64,000 bases of DNA. Origin: Sabethes cyaneus (Eukaryota; Arthropoda; Insecta; Diptera; Culicidae). Positions within the stretch are counted from its first letter, which is position 1. Each line of letters opens with the position of its first letter. The translations under genes were made by a program, and so were the position numbers. The DNA lies in NCBI RefSeq assembly GCF_943734655.1, contig NC_071354.1, positions 136,758,642-136,822,641 on the forward strand. Reading direction: 5' to 3'. The notes under the pieces were generated by a model. It was given only the letters and a program-made list of their open reading frames with translations. It was not told the DNA's origin and made no database searches. Shown here one piece after another: positions 24,977 through 37,900 of this stretch.

Positions 24977-27900
24977 TTACACATATTGAAACGACTGTTG
25001 TAGATAATCAATCGATTCGGTGAAGCTGTCGACGAACTGTAAGTTATTGGTTTTCGATATGTCAGTAAGAGTATGATCTTGTGGTTGCTGTTGTTGTTGT
25101 TGCTGCTGCTGCTGTTGATGAGGTTGATGGGGATGTTGCTGGTTTGGATAACTCATGCCAGGCTGCTGTTGATGGTGTGGAAGTTGATGGGGATGACCAG
25201 TAGCAGATGGCCCAACTGCTGTACCGTGATGCGATCCAGGTGGCCCTGGTGCATGCGGATGGAGATGGTGTGGATGCTGTGGCTGCTGCTGATGATGTGG
25301 AAGATGTGCATTGTACTGATGTTGTTGCAGCTGCTGCTGTTGCGTTCCCTGAAGCTGCTGCATGTGAGGTGGATGATGATGTGGACTTGGTGTCTGTTGC
25401 TGATTGTGGTGGCTATGCAACTGACCATGATGACCGGGATGTCCAGGATGATGTGATTGCTGTTGTTGTTGGTGATGGATACTATGGTGTTGTTGGGGAT
25501 GATGTTCCTGAAAATATTGTTGCTGCTGTTGATGATGATGTGGAACCACCATTGGATTTTCAACGCTTATCATTCCTGGCTGCTGATGCTGCTGCTGTTG
25601 TTGCTGGTGCATATGTTGTTTATGATAGCTGTTTTTGGGAGCAACTTGCGGTACTTGCGTTGCCGTTTGGTTAGCTTGTTGTTGCTGGGCATGTTGCGGA
25701 TCACCACCACCAGCTGTGGGTGGTACGATGTCATAGCTTTGCTCATAATTGCTATTATTACCTATCAGTTCTAGATTCGATAAAATGTTTCCAATATTAT
25801 TATACGAGCTTCCTGATACATTCGAGTTGTTTACGTCATCTTGGTATTCCATTTTTACCATATTTGCGTTCCAAATTTCCTGTAAATGGGTAATATATAG
25901 TTTATTGTATTATAAATATATTCTAAAAATAGAAAATCTGGTTACCTGATAGCCCATAAACTCCTGATTGTTCATATTGATCATTTGCTGTTGATGATGT
26001 TGCTGTGACTCTTGTGGAGTTTTCGATTGAAGAACTGTAGCGCCTCCAACGACTTGATGCTGTTGCTGTTGTTGTGGTGGTGGTTGTTGTTGTTGTTGCG
26101 TTTGCTGGTGATGTGGATGCTGTGGATGATGTGGGTGGAGTTGTTGTTGTTGTTGTTGTTGCTGCTGAAGGTGATGTGGCGACTGTTGGGATTGAATAAA
26201 CCCGCCACCTGCGGTGGCACTGGATTCCATCACTGGGTAATATTTATTAGCTTTCATTGCAGCAGCCACGGATTGTACTGTCTGGCCAGCGCTTGCGCTA
26301 GATGTTCCCATTCCGGGGTCAATACTGTTTGGCAGTTCCATGTTTCGCCATTCAAAGGAACTGTTCATCTGACCGTAGCCTCCAGTAGTGCCGTGACCGT
26401 AAGGTCCAGGTGCAGAAGGCGAAGCATTAGGATCCATCCGGTATGTCATGTTTTGTTCATTTCCTGTGCGACCACCTGTTGCGTTTGTGCCATAATGGAG
26501 TGCGCTGCTTGGGTTTTGTACAGTAAAGTGTGTACCCGGTTGTTGACCGGAACCCATAGCATTATTGTAATGCATTCCTGCACCATACGGGTCGTACGGT
26601 ATTGTATTTGGATTGCTACCTGCACCAGCGCTACTCGTGCTACTAGTCCGCGAAGGGGGTACCAACATACCGCTAGGTGTCCGTGGTTCCAATTTAATTG
26701 GAACAGATGGACCAGGAACAGGTCCCATAGCGAGTACCGGGGTGCTAACTGATGGCCCAGTCGTCGGTGGTGGCTCTGGTAGCAATTTATCGTTAGCTAC
26801 TTTCGCTGCAGCATTTACCTTTCCTTTCGCCCCGCCTTTTTCACTGGGATCAGGTCCAATGCTATGAACCAATTTTTTGTGTTTTGCCAAAGTGGTAGGT
26901 GTCTTAAACGATTCTTTACAATCTTCGACAAGACATGGAAATGCGCCTTCCTCTTCATGGCAAAGTTTATGGCGTTTTAACGATCGCTTTGCTGCGAATA
27001 GTTTGTTGCATATGTTGCACTCGTATTTCTTTTCCTGTTAAAATATACGTTTTCAGATTACAAATTAGAAATTAAACTTTGATCGCCTATACGTACCACG
27101 GTGTGGGAAATTTTGATATGTTCCTTAAGTGCCTCCTGCGAGAAAAACGATGAAGCACAGTGTTCGCAGATAACAGATTTATCAGTTACGGTTTGATGCA
27201 CCAGCTGGTGTTTGTCATACTCTTGTTTTAAGATGAAAACTTTAGAGCACTGTTCGCAAGCCTGCCAGGTTTCTGAAAAGATAAGTATTTGAAGTATACT
27301 AGTGTGCTGAAACTAAACCTGGAATTTGCAATTGAACTTTGCAATTTACTGAAGACATACCTGGGATAACATGCTAAATTAATAATTCATTATTTAAGCT
27401 ATTTAAAATAAAATTGCTTATATTGCTCATTGACACACTACATAATAAGTTAGTAGAATAACATATGTGAATAACATTCCGCCCTTAGGCGGCCAAATTT
27501 GCCGCGCGGAATTAATTTAATTAATCTTAATTAGCCGCGCGGAATTAGAGCACCTCACAGTGCTATCTACACTCGCATATGAGTCCCATTTCGATTTTTA
27601 CCATGTTTGATTTAACTGAGCAATGAAACTTTATTCTTTTTAAAACATATTGAAGATAATTTTTTCTAATTAAGTTCGAATCTCGGCTGGGAGCACTGTA
27701 AGAGTAAATAGGACCGTAGCACTAGTCCCACAATTGTTCTGTAGTCTAACAAACCCTAACAAACCTACCCTACCAGTTTATGTGGAAATGAGGTACGTTC
27801 GCAGGACCATGATTCTTTTTCAAGAGCCGTTCGCTCGACTGCTCTTTCCTGTGAACCGGTTCAATTTAACGGCTCAAGACACATATTTAGTTTGAAGAGA

Positions 27901-30900
27901 TACGAACAAGAATAAAACTTAGTGACAAAACCCATAAAATCAAATGCCTTCGGTTTCTTGAAGGCGCTGAGTACACGACAGATCCGCCAAATCTTGCGGA
28001 TGATATCAATTAGAAATTGATAACGATAGGATATTAAAAAAATTTAACATTGAGTGTTGGATTTCGTATTTGCTCGTTCAATCGGCCACTACGATGTTGT
28101 TCAACGAACAGTGTGCAATGGATGTCGGCTGGTTACTAAGTGGACACAATTTATACAGATAAGTCCAAGGCGTCAACATAAATGCAATGACTGCGGTTCT
28201 GCGAAAGTATGGACTTGATGGGGTATGATTACTTGACTAATACCGTCATCCGGGCCGAGATTGTGCCAAAAAAGCATATATTTTTGTTCTTTAGCTCAGT
28301 ATACACACAATTTAGGAACTAAGTTGATTTCAAACCTGTCAATATATACTAAATGGTTCAATTAACAACCACCGTAGAGACGGTTTAGTTACAATGAAAC
28401 TTAATTTTACTGGAAGTGCATGAACTCTGGCACAATTTCACCCCTTCTAGGGGATGACATTTTGCCAAAAACATAAAGTTAGGCTAAAAACCTAAACAGT
28501 GAACATTAGCATGTTTATAAACAATACACATAAATATCAGTATAAAGTAGTTCACATTGGGCCGTCCATGAACTAAATGGACTATTAGGGGCAGGGGGTC
28601 GGCCAAAAACAACGCATCATACAAAAAGTATGAACGAAAATAATCCGACGAGGTCTGAAATAACTAAAAATGAGTTCGTAGTCAATGGACAGCCTTTATA
28701 TAGCCAGTAGCGTTTCTAGGGTTAACAAGGGGGAGATATATGAAGGAGTGTATCCTAAGGGGGATACCTATTTGATCATTTAACAAAAGTAACCATTACT
28801 TCGTTCGAGAACCCGCGGCCGCAGAACATGTGGCCTATCCCACCCCCCTTCCCCCCTCCTTAAAACTGGCAGTTTATACACGGTATAATATATTCGTCTT
28901 ATATTAGAGTGTTTATTCAAAGTATCTGATATTTCCAGAGAAAAAGTAAAAATTAGTTTAAATTATTTGGCAGACCTATGATGCTGTTTGCTTTAAAATG
29001 GATGATGCAATCTAATCTGTCAAAATATTGTGCTCAATAGTAAAGAATGTGAGTGTGCTGGTGTATACTGACGTATTTTTGTTGTGTATGTGAAATCCAC
29101 AAATTGGATCGATCATTAGGGCTTGGCACAGTCTCACCCCCGTGAAACTCAAAACGTACAAAGTTTCGAAAAATAATATTTTCATAATGAAAACTTATCC
29201 AACGCATAATAACCTTTCAATACATTGTAAATGATTAGTTGATGATGCCAAGTTGACAAGTTGATGCGATTTCTTGTTTGGGTTGATTTATGCGGGACAT
29301 TTTTTACAAGCGTTATTTCCGCGTATTTCTGATCGCTAACTTTGAAACCCTGTTTAGGCTAAATAGTTTGCTAATATTATCTGTGTTCCCTTCTAAGTTA
29401 TAAATAAATATGTTATGTTCATCATCATTTTGAATTTAGGTCACCAGTTTCTATAGATATAATAAATTTTCACAAATGAACATTTTTGGTTTTTGGCACA
29501 ATCTCACCCCCGTGGCACAATCTCACCCCGGATGGCGATACTTGATAATCGTTTGCAGTATGTAAGGTTACACAACACTAATACTAAAATGTTTGCAACG
29601 AATCCAGGAGTGCCCCAAGGGAGCCATTTGGGACCTCTATTGTTTGTGATTGTCATGAATGAACTTCCAGATACGTTAAAGGCTGTATTCGTGTTAATTT
29701 ATTGCACGGCGAAGTTATGTATCTAGAAACCAGAGGTCTATGCTGAAAGGAGTGTCTTATATTCCCGTGGAATCATAAGCGACATTGCTAATAGATCCAC
29801 CCCTTTTGGTCCTTCACGAATAGCATTGACATGAAAGTTGCTGGGTAGATGAATTCGATTCTGCAGTAATTCTACTTGCATACAATGGGACACCCTTGAG
29901 GTAATGGTGGCTACCCCCATACATACATACATACATACATACATACATACTGTTACGCGGCGGGGTTGATTCACCACAATTACTGTCGTTAGTGAAAATC
30001 TGCACAGTACAAAGTACTTTGCGACCATTCTCACTGCTAATTCTGTTAATTCAGCCTAGTTTTAATTGTTGGGTATTGACTGCGCGCGATTTCGAACGAA
30101 TCGAAACAGTGATCGCACAACATGCCTCGGTGGTTCCAGATCAATTCCTTTCTACTAACAACAACTCCTTCCTGTGACACTTGTGGATGATGCTGAGGAT
30201 TCCTCAGTCTCTAGTAGCAGTAAGTGTCGGACTAACATTCCTTTCCCTCCAAAATTGACCTGCATGAGTGCGGCCAGCTTTGCTATTGATCATCACAAAG
30301 AATTAGATCATCAGAAAATGCTACTCCTAAGCATCATTCTGATGGATCTTTGTGCAATCGCGGGCAACTCACGGGCGGTCAAACTATGCTATGCTATTCT
30401 GATTCTGATTCTGCATTCAGACCACTTAAGGGATAACCTAACGCAGTGGCCGGCGCTTTCGGCAGTGAGTCGCCAGCAAACACTCGCGGTCTATGATCGT
30501 CCCGCCATGATTCATCTAGGAAACACTTGCTACTAATTGTGCAAATAGGTCTCAGACCTGTAGAACGTGCCTCGGGAATGGGTTGCAAGATTTTTGACCG
30601 TCTCTGTCCTAGTGTCTAGTGGTGTACAGCTTTTAGTCATCTGAAAAGGCTTTTAATCAGCAATCCGTCAAGCAAAACTATAAAACTTGTAAAACAATGT
30701 TTTATTTCGTTCTGAAATCGAAATATCTATATTTAAATAAATAATTTATTTGATAGATTGACATGAGACAAAGAGAGTTAATTGCATGAAGTTCCCGCTT
30801 CGGACCATGCATTTAGACGATTCAGGGCGACCGCAGGCTGTGAATGTTTGCCGGCGACACACCATCGGAAGCGCAACTGCAGGGGGGAATCACTTCTATT

Positions 30901-31952
30901 TAGGTGCATGCATTTTCCTGGTTTACTGACTAGTAGGTGTTATCCATTAGTTGAATCAGGACGAACGACAGCGCGTAAGGGCAACATATACCTAACAAAT
31001 GACTAGGCCGTGTTCCACAAATCACAAATCACTAGTGTGCAACAACTTAAACATCTCGTCTTAGATTTATACATTTTCTTAGATTTACTGAACTCTAGTT
31101 ACATATTTTAGCCTTCGCAATTACGCAATTATTTACAATTTGAAATTAATTATCAGCAAAGCCACCGTTATACAAACTTCAATTCTTTATTGTTACCTTC
31201 GGGTATGTGGAGTTCAGGCTATTGGGAACATGGTGGAACATATTCATCTTTTTTCTAATTTTGCTTCCACTTTTAAACCATTTTTATTTATAACTTTATA
31301 TGAAATGGTTCTTTCTGGGAATTGTTTTCTAGGGAATGTTTCGTTCTGGGAAGTGTCTCTGGGAAATGGGTTTCTGGGGAATGGTATACAATCGAATATA
31401 ACATATTTTAATAAAAAATTGTTTTGAAAGACTGCCTCTTTGCTCCATGCACTCATTTCATGAACGAGTGCTCAATATTTTTACAAAAACAAAAACATGA
31501 ATTAACATAATCAAATTATTTTAAATATAACTAAAAACGGATATGCTGTGAAAGTATTTTTCTATTGTTCAGGTGGATATTTTTGAAATGCCAAATAAAC
31601 TTACCATTTTTATGACATTTGAGCATGTGCTGATAAACTTTGAGATTAGAGTTGAATATTGCACTACATAGCTCACACACGATGCTATCGGTGTGATGAT
31701 TTGTTTTCTGGATGTGTCGATCTAGTTGAGGGCCGGTGGAGAACACCAGATTGCAAGTTTTACAATATAATCGTTGCATCTCTGCAATGTATAACACAGT
31801 TCGTAACTAGAAAACATGTTGCAATAAGACTTACTTTTTCCGGAAGGCTCTTTGCCTTCCTTCGCAGTGAAGTGATCCTGTATATGAGCTTGCAATTGCT
31901 GACTATTCAGGAAATTGACTTCGTCACAATGTTCGCAAATTAGGTTGGGGTC
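24977..31952 (-). CDS. Zinc-finger gene, exons 8-12 (finger module B and Gln/His-rich C terminus)
   Basis: Exon 8 has CEHCDEVNF, exon 9 (177 nt) CKTC and CELC, exon 10 (176 nt) CEQCSKVF and CEHCASSF, and exon 11 CNICNKLFAAKRSLKRH and CLVEDCKESF. After these come a Gly/Pro/Ser linker with a FEWRNMEL box at about residue 1,138 and a glutamine run. Exon 12 is dominated by Gln and His for about 220 residues and ends SFTESIDYLQQSFQYV. Phases repeat those of module A. The CAG/CAA/CAT-rich tracts create long antisense ORFs that are not genes. A 4.3-kb intron between exons 9 and 10 is filled with transposons. Confidence 0.88.
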
Positions 31953-34900
31953 CTGAAAATTTTTAGGTTTGATATTAATAGCACTATCACTTGTAGTTTC
32001 TTAAACGTTATATAACGTACCGTGTACGTTCGCATTCCTGATACACCCGCAGCCATGTAATTTGAAGAACCGGCCACATGAGTACTGTCTATATAGCCTT
32101 GGTTAAGCTGATTAAGCTGTGTTTGACCTGGACCACTGCCTCCACTATTAACAACGCCGCCACCAAATTCGAGATTCTGCCATTCGAATGGTTCACTAGT
32201 AGTAGATGTTCCAGAATACCCAATAACAGGGTCGTTGAAATTTACGGCAACAGGTCCCCCCATCCTAGATACACTAGGTCCAAGCATTTGCAATCGTTGT
32301 TGACCAGAATCAACTGTAGCTACATTTGTATCAACGTAGTCATAGTTATAAGACGACAAATTATCGCTGAAATTGGTACTGCTATCCCCAACTGACTTGT
32401 CACTTCCGCCTCCGATCACCGATTTCTTCAATTGATTGCTCTTACTTGCAGTGGAATCTCCAGTGCCAATGGGATCTAGCGGTACAAACTCACCTTGTTC
32501 ACTCTTGACGGCCTTTTGGTGTCGTTTAGGTGGCGGTTCAATGTGGTGTGCAGTCTTCATGTGACGCACCAAATGGGACTGGTTCTTGTAGGCTTCTTTG
32601 CAATTCTCTACCGTACATGGAAAGGGTCTTTCCTCCGAGTGACATAACTTATGGCGTTTTAAAGAACGTTTGGCAGCAAACAACTTGTGACAGATGTTGC
32701 ACTCGAATTTATCATCCTGCAAAGATGCAACAAAATTTAATCCTGATTTCCAAAGCTGTGGCATTGTCATTTAAACTTACCGCACTATGCGCAATCTTAA
32801 TATGTTCCTTCAAAGAGGTCATTGATAGATATGAGGCACTACACTGCTCGCAAGGGTAGTTTTTTTCAGAGACATTGGTGTGTATCAATAGGTGCCGATC
32901 GAGATTCGCCTTTTGGTTGAATACTTTAGCGCAATGTTCACAGGTAAAGCGTTTTTCTGGTTAAAAAGAAAATGACTATACACGTAAAACATTGTATCGC
33001 AACATTAGCATTACCATTTTCATGTGTCCTTGCAATATGCTGGTAGAGTTTAATATCCGAAGAAAAAATCGCACCACAAGTATCGCAAGCAACGCCCTCC
33101 GTCTGGTGGCAAGTTTTTTGGGCGTGTTTTTCTAAATACTTTTGATTATTAAAGACAATGCCACACGTACGACAACTATACTTGTAAGTTTCTGTGAATA
33201 AAAAAACAATCTGGTAATGCTAATTCAAGAAAATATTCGGAGCGCAATACGCACTTTTACAATTTTGTTCCTGAACGCGAGTTTTACTGATGAAATGACC
33301 TTGCATATGGACCTGATACTGTTGGTTCCGAGTGAATGTTTCGCCGCAGTGTTCGCAAATGTGAGGCCTGTTTTTGTGATATACTCTGTTATGTTCGATT
33401 ATTTCCTGAAAAATTGTAATGTAATTCATCGTTACCGCCAAATATAAACCAATAGTTTATTTGTATAAAAAAATAGTGTTAGACTAAATTAGAGAATTTT
33501 TTTTAATAAAATATTTGTATATGTAAGTGAGACTGCTGCCGGTTAAGACTAATTTTGTTTTCGGTTCATAAAACTTAACCAGAATGTTTAAATCAGGCTT
33601 CATTCTAGGTTTTTTGCTCAGTAGATGCTCATTTGACTACAGCGCCTCAACTAAACAGAATTCGGAAAAGTAGTGAAAAGGGCAATTGTAGAGCTAATTA
33701 TTATCTACATTATTGTTGAAGAAAATATAGTTCTATCTTTCGTACCTCCGGCGCTCTGGGGCTACTACCCCGTTGGTAGCCAAATGAGCGCTCTTTTTTC
33801 TACCAACGGGGTAGCAGCCCCATAGCGCCGTAAATACGACAGATAGAACTATACTTTCTTCAACAATAATGTAAATATTAATTAGCTCCACAATTGCCCT
33901 TTACGCTACTTTTTCGAATTCTGTTTAGTTGAGGCGCTGTAGTCAAATGAGCATCTACTGAGGAAAAAACCGAGAATGAAGCCTGGTTTTAATTATGAGT
34001 GTTATACATCATTGGAAAGGTATTTTTATTTCTATTGTCTATGCCGTGAGAAACTGTAGCACATTTGATTTTAGAAGAATTATGATCGTTTTTGTGAAAA
34101 CGAATTGTCTTCAATCATAAAAATGGATAAAACGTTGCAAAAGAATTCAACTTTCGAAAATTAATTATTAGAAGCACTTATGGAAACTCAAAGGACGCAA
34201 ATCTGTTCCATTCGAGGGACTGCTGGTGAGACTGTTCTATTTTTGCCCATATATACCACATTTCATAAATAAACTAGAATCGGGAAGAGGGAGGGACCAT
34301 CAGAGCACTTGTTTGAAGCGGTTTGCCTAGGGAAAGTGAAACAGTCTACTTTCTAGGATTAATATTGTTCCGATTAACAACACATCGTCGATAATGAGCG
34401 GGCTCTTCTCCTCACCTGTTAAGGGGGCGTAGTACTTTTTTAATTCTACAAAATCGAATTTTTTTATTGTTTGTTTCGAAAGATTAACATTTGAGCATTT
34501 GAAGCCGTTTCGATGAATTACAAAAAATGACACAGTTACAGCTATCTGTATCGCGTATATCTAGAGCGATTACACAGCGAATAAAAACTTCAACGCCGTT
34601 TTTCTCGAAACCAGGCTTTCAAAGTCGGTACCATAAATATCTCAAGAACGGCTCAAGCAATCCACTTGCTTCTTTTTTTGTTTAAAAGCTTATACAATTA
34701 TTTTGTCTTTGACCCATCCTTTTTTCGATATTGTATTTATGTATTTTTAGAAACGTTTAAAGTCAAATTTTCGATTAAAAAACTGACTTTCATGTTAGAA
34801 TATCCGCCATTTTGTCATGCGTTCGAATTTAAAAAAAAAGGATGGGTCAAAGACAAGATAATTTAATATACTTTCATGTCGTTTTGGAATTTTTCATTTC

Positions 34901-37900
34901 GGATGAACCCCCGAGCGCCAATCCATGGTACCGCAATTCATGTTTTTTTCGAATGATCATGTTCAAGGAGCCGTAGGGGAGGGGTGACGAGGTTCCCACA
35001 TGCAAACAAAATTGTAAATATTAGTATAAAATGCAATGTTTAGAATGCAAAAAAGCCGAAAAAAATATTTGGATAAGGCAAAAAATATGGTGAAAAAAGT
35101 ACTATGCCCCCTTAAGACGGTTTATTCGGCGATTGACTCAGGTGACCTTTTGCCCTTTGTGCGGCTAATTCTAAATCTAAAACAGTCATCGCCTGCCACA
35201 CCCAATTAGAAAAACTAAGCATTCTAAATGCCGTTCATCTGGTTTGGGTTCCTGGCCATTCTGGTATAACCGGAAATGAATGGGCTGATGAACTAGCAAG
35301 ATCTGGAGCAGAAAAGTCGGTTTTCGGACCGGAACCTGCTTTACCAATTGCGGCATGTTGGATAAAACAAAAGATTCGATCTTGGTTTTCATCTGAACAT
35401 GTACGTTATTGGGAAAATCTTGAAACTTGTCGTCAAACGAAAAGTTTCATTGTTAAGCCTTGTGAGAAGGTTGCGAAATTTCTTTTGCAACACTCAAAGG
35501 TAAATTGCAGTATTCTTGTCAGATCACTGACTGGTCACTGCAGACTAAATTATCATATGGCTACGATTCAGCGAGCTGAATCGTTTCATTGTAATTTATG
35601 TGAATCCGACTACGGTACACCATATCACGTAATTTGCAACTGTCCTGCAGTAGCACAATTGCGTCATAGGATCTTTGGATCCTACGTCTTAAATGAATCG
35701 GATTTTAGGAAACTAAAATTACGAGACATTTTGATGTTCCTTACCGAAAGCGGTATTGAGCTATAAGCTCTTATTTATCATGAGTATACCCCCAGGGGGT
35801 GTACTTTTGACAAGTTAACTACCAAGGATTGCAGTATCCCCTCGGGGGTACAAAAATCTCTCGGTATATATATGTTTGTGTTTGTCCAAATTCCTCATCC
35901 ACCCCTTCCTATTCCTCCTGTTTTCCTTCCCGTCCTCATCAGGTAAATGATGACACGGGCAAGATGGGCAAGGCACAAATCCTCCACATGATTGTGAGGA
36001 ACGTGCTGCTCGAGCCAAAGATGCTGATACCTGATACCCAGGTGACTTAGCCCTTGGAAGGAGATTCTCTAAATCCCTGGTACGTGTAAGTGATGTTGCT
36101 TATCGACCAATTCCCTTTTGGCCCTTCATACAAGAGTTGGGAAGCATGACCAATCGTTGAATATGTACAACTCTTTTTGATATCATAGGCTCATTGCTAC
36201 GAACGGATGTTCTGCTAAGACAGGTGGTAGAGTGTTCATATATATTCATACAAAACATATTGCAAACAACTTTACTTACTTACTTATATACTACATAGTT
36301 TTCAATCATAAAAATTGATAAAACGTTGCAAAAGAATTCAACTCTCGAAAATTTGGACTTCTCAACCTGCAGCATAGCCAAGCCATTTTAACATAAAACA
36401 ATGTTTTGAAACAACGAATTCCAGGACTCTCTTCTGCTGGTTTTCATTAACTTCGAAAAGACGTTCGACCGAAAACAACAAGAGTTACTGCTGGTATGAG
36501 ACAGTGCTGCATTTTATCACCGTTTTTGTTTCTCATCGTTATGGATGAGATATTAGTTGGAGCAATTGACAGTAGACCAAATCGAGGATTTCCTTGGAAT
36601 CCTCTAAGGATGGAGCAGCTAAATGATCTCGAACTAGCCGACGCCATTGTCTTGTTCGCACAATGCCGAAACGATATGCAGAACAAGTTGGATGATCTCT
36701 CCGAGCAGGGATAATTCTTCGTTAAAGGAAAAAAAAGAAGAGGAATATTTGCATTTTGCTCAGTTTTCAATAGGATGCGTTGTTCTCCGTTTTGTTTTGC
36801 CTCCACTTACTTTTAATACAGACGGTTGTTTGAGCAACCTACCCGTTGTTCAATCTGCTCATTGAGGAGCAATAAAGTGTTAACACTTTAGAGTGAATAC
36901 ATCAATGCAATATTCACTAGCTAATGATGGATATGGCAATTAGCAACATGCGACTGCCGCGCCACTGCTTCTTGACACGGTTGTTTTTGTTTCACTTTTA
37001 CCCATACTGCAATCTGCAGCAGTTGCCGAGAACAAAGCCGAAAGTTTCTTATTTAAAGAGCACAACGAGCAAAGTTCGAGTATGAGAAACTTCTGTTCTC
37101 TTGAGCAAATATTTCTCTTTGATTTTTGATACTTTTCTCTTTTTGTGGATGGGTTTCACAACTGTTTCAGCAGTTCTGCTCAGTGTGATGAAGGTAAAAG
37201 TTGCACTTTGTGCACAATGAATGAATGCACAATGAAAAAATAACAAGCCTGTCTCCGAGAGCTTCTAGGCAGCAGGTCTCACAGTCTATGTAGCAAAAAC
37301 TAAGCATTATTAATTCTAATTGCCGAGTTACGAGAGTCGATAACGATTGATCCATTTGAAGGTCCATTTCAGTTACGGAGGAAAGTCGAAAAAGCTGTCC
37401 TGCTATTTTGGGAGCGCTTATTCTAAAGGTACGTCCTAGGGCACTAACTCAATACTAAGAAATACCCAGAGGTGGGCACCGCTAATCAGCTAACCGCTAA
37501 ACTTTTAGCCAGCGAGTAGTGCGTTCGTTAGGTTTTAAATGAGTTAGCGCTTTCATTAGCTTCGGATAAGGTAAAGTGCCACTAAATAAACTACTAGCCG
37601 CTAATTTTTGAAAATAATAACAAAAATAAGTGTGCGATTTCTTGCAAATTGATAAAATTGGTCGCTGCTGTTCGGCACGCGAGTAAATATAGTTCACTCA
37701 TGACTATTGTACTATTTCCGAAAATTATTTCCAAAAATTAGCGGCTGGTAGCTTGTTTAGTAGTACTTATATTTATCGGAAGCTAATGAGCGAGCGCGGA
37801 CCAGATCGGCTAAGACAGCTGCCCGTCAACGATACGCCGAACTAAAAGTTAAACGTGCTTGTAGGCGGGACAAGAGAGCCTGGACTAACTCCCTAGCCGA

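Noticed and set aside
25207..25674. 155-codon plus-strand ORF and neighbours opposite the zinc-finger exons
   Set aside because: They are antisense shadows of CAG/CAT-rich exon 12 and exon 11; composition is simple Asp/Val/Ala or Leu/Met repeats with no motif.
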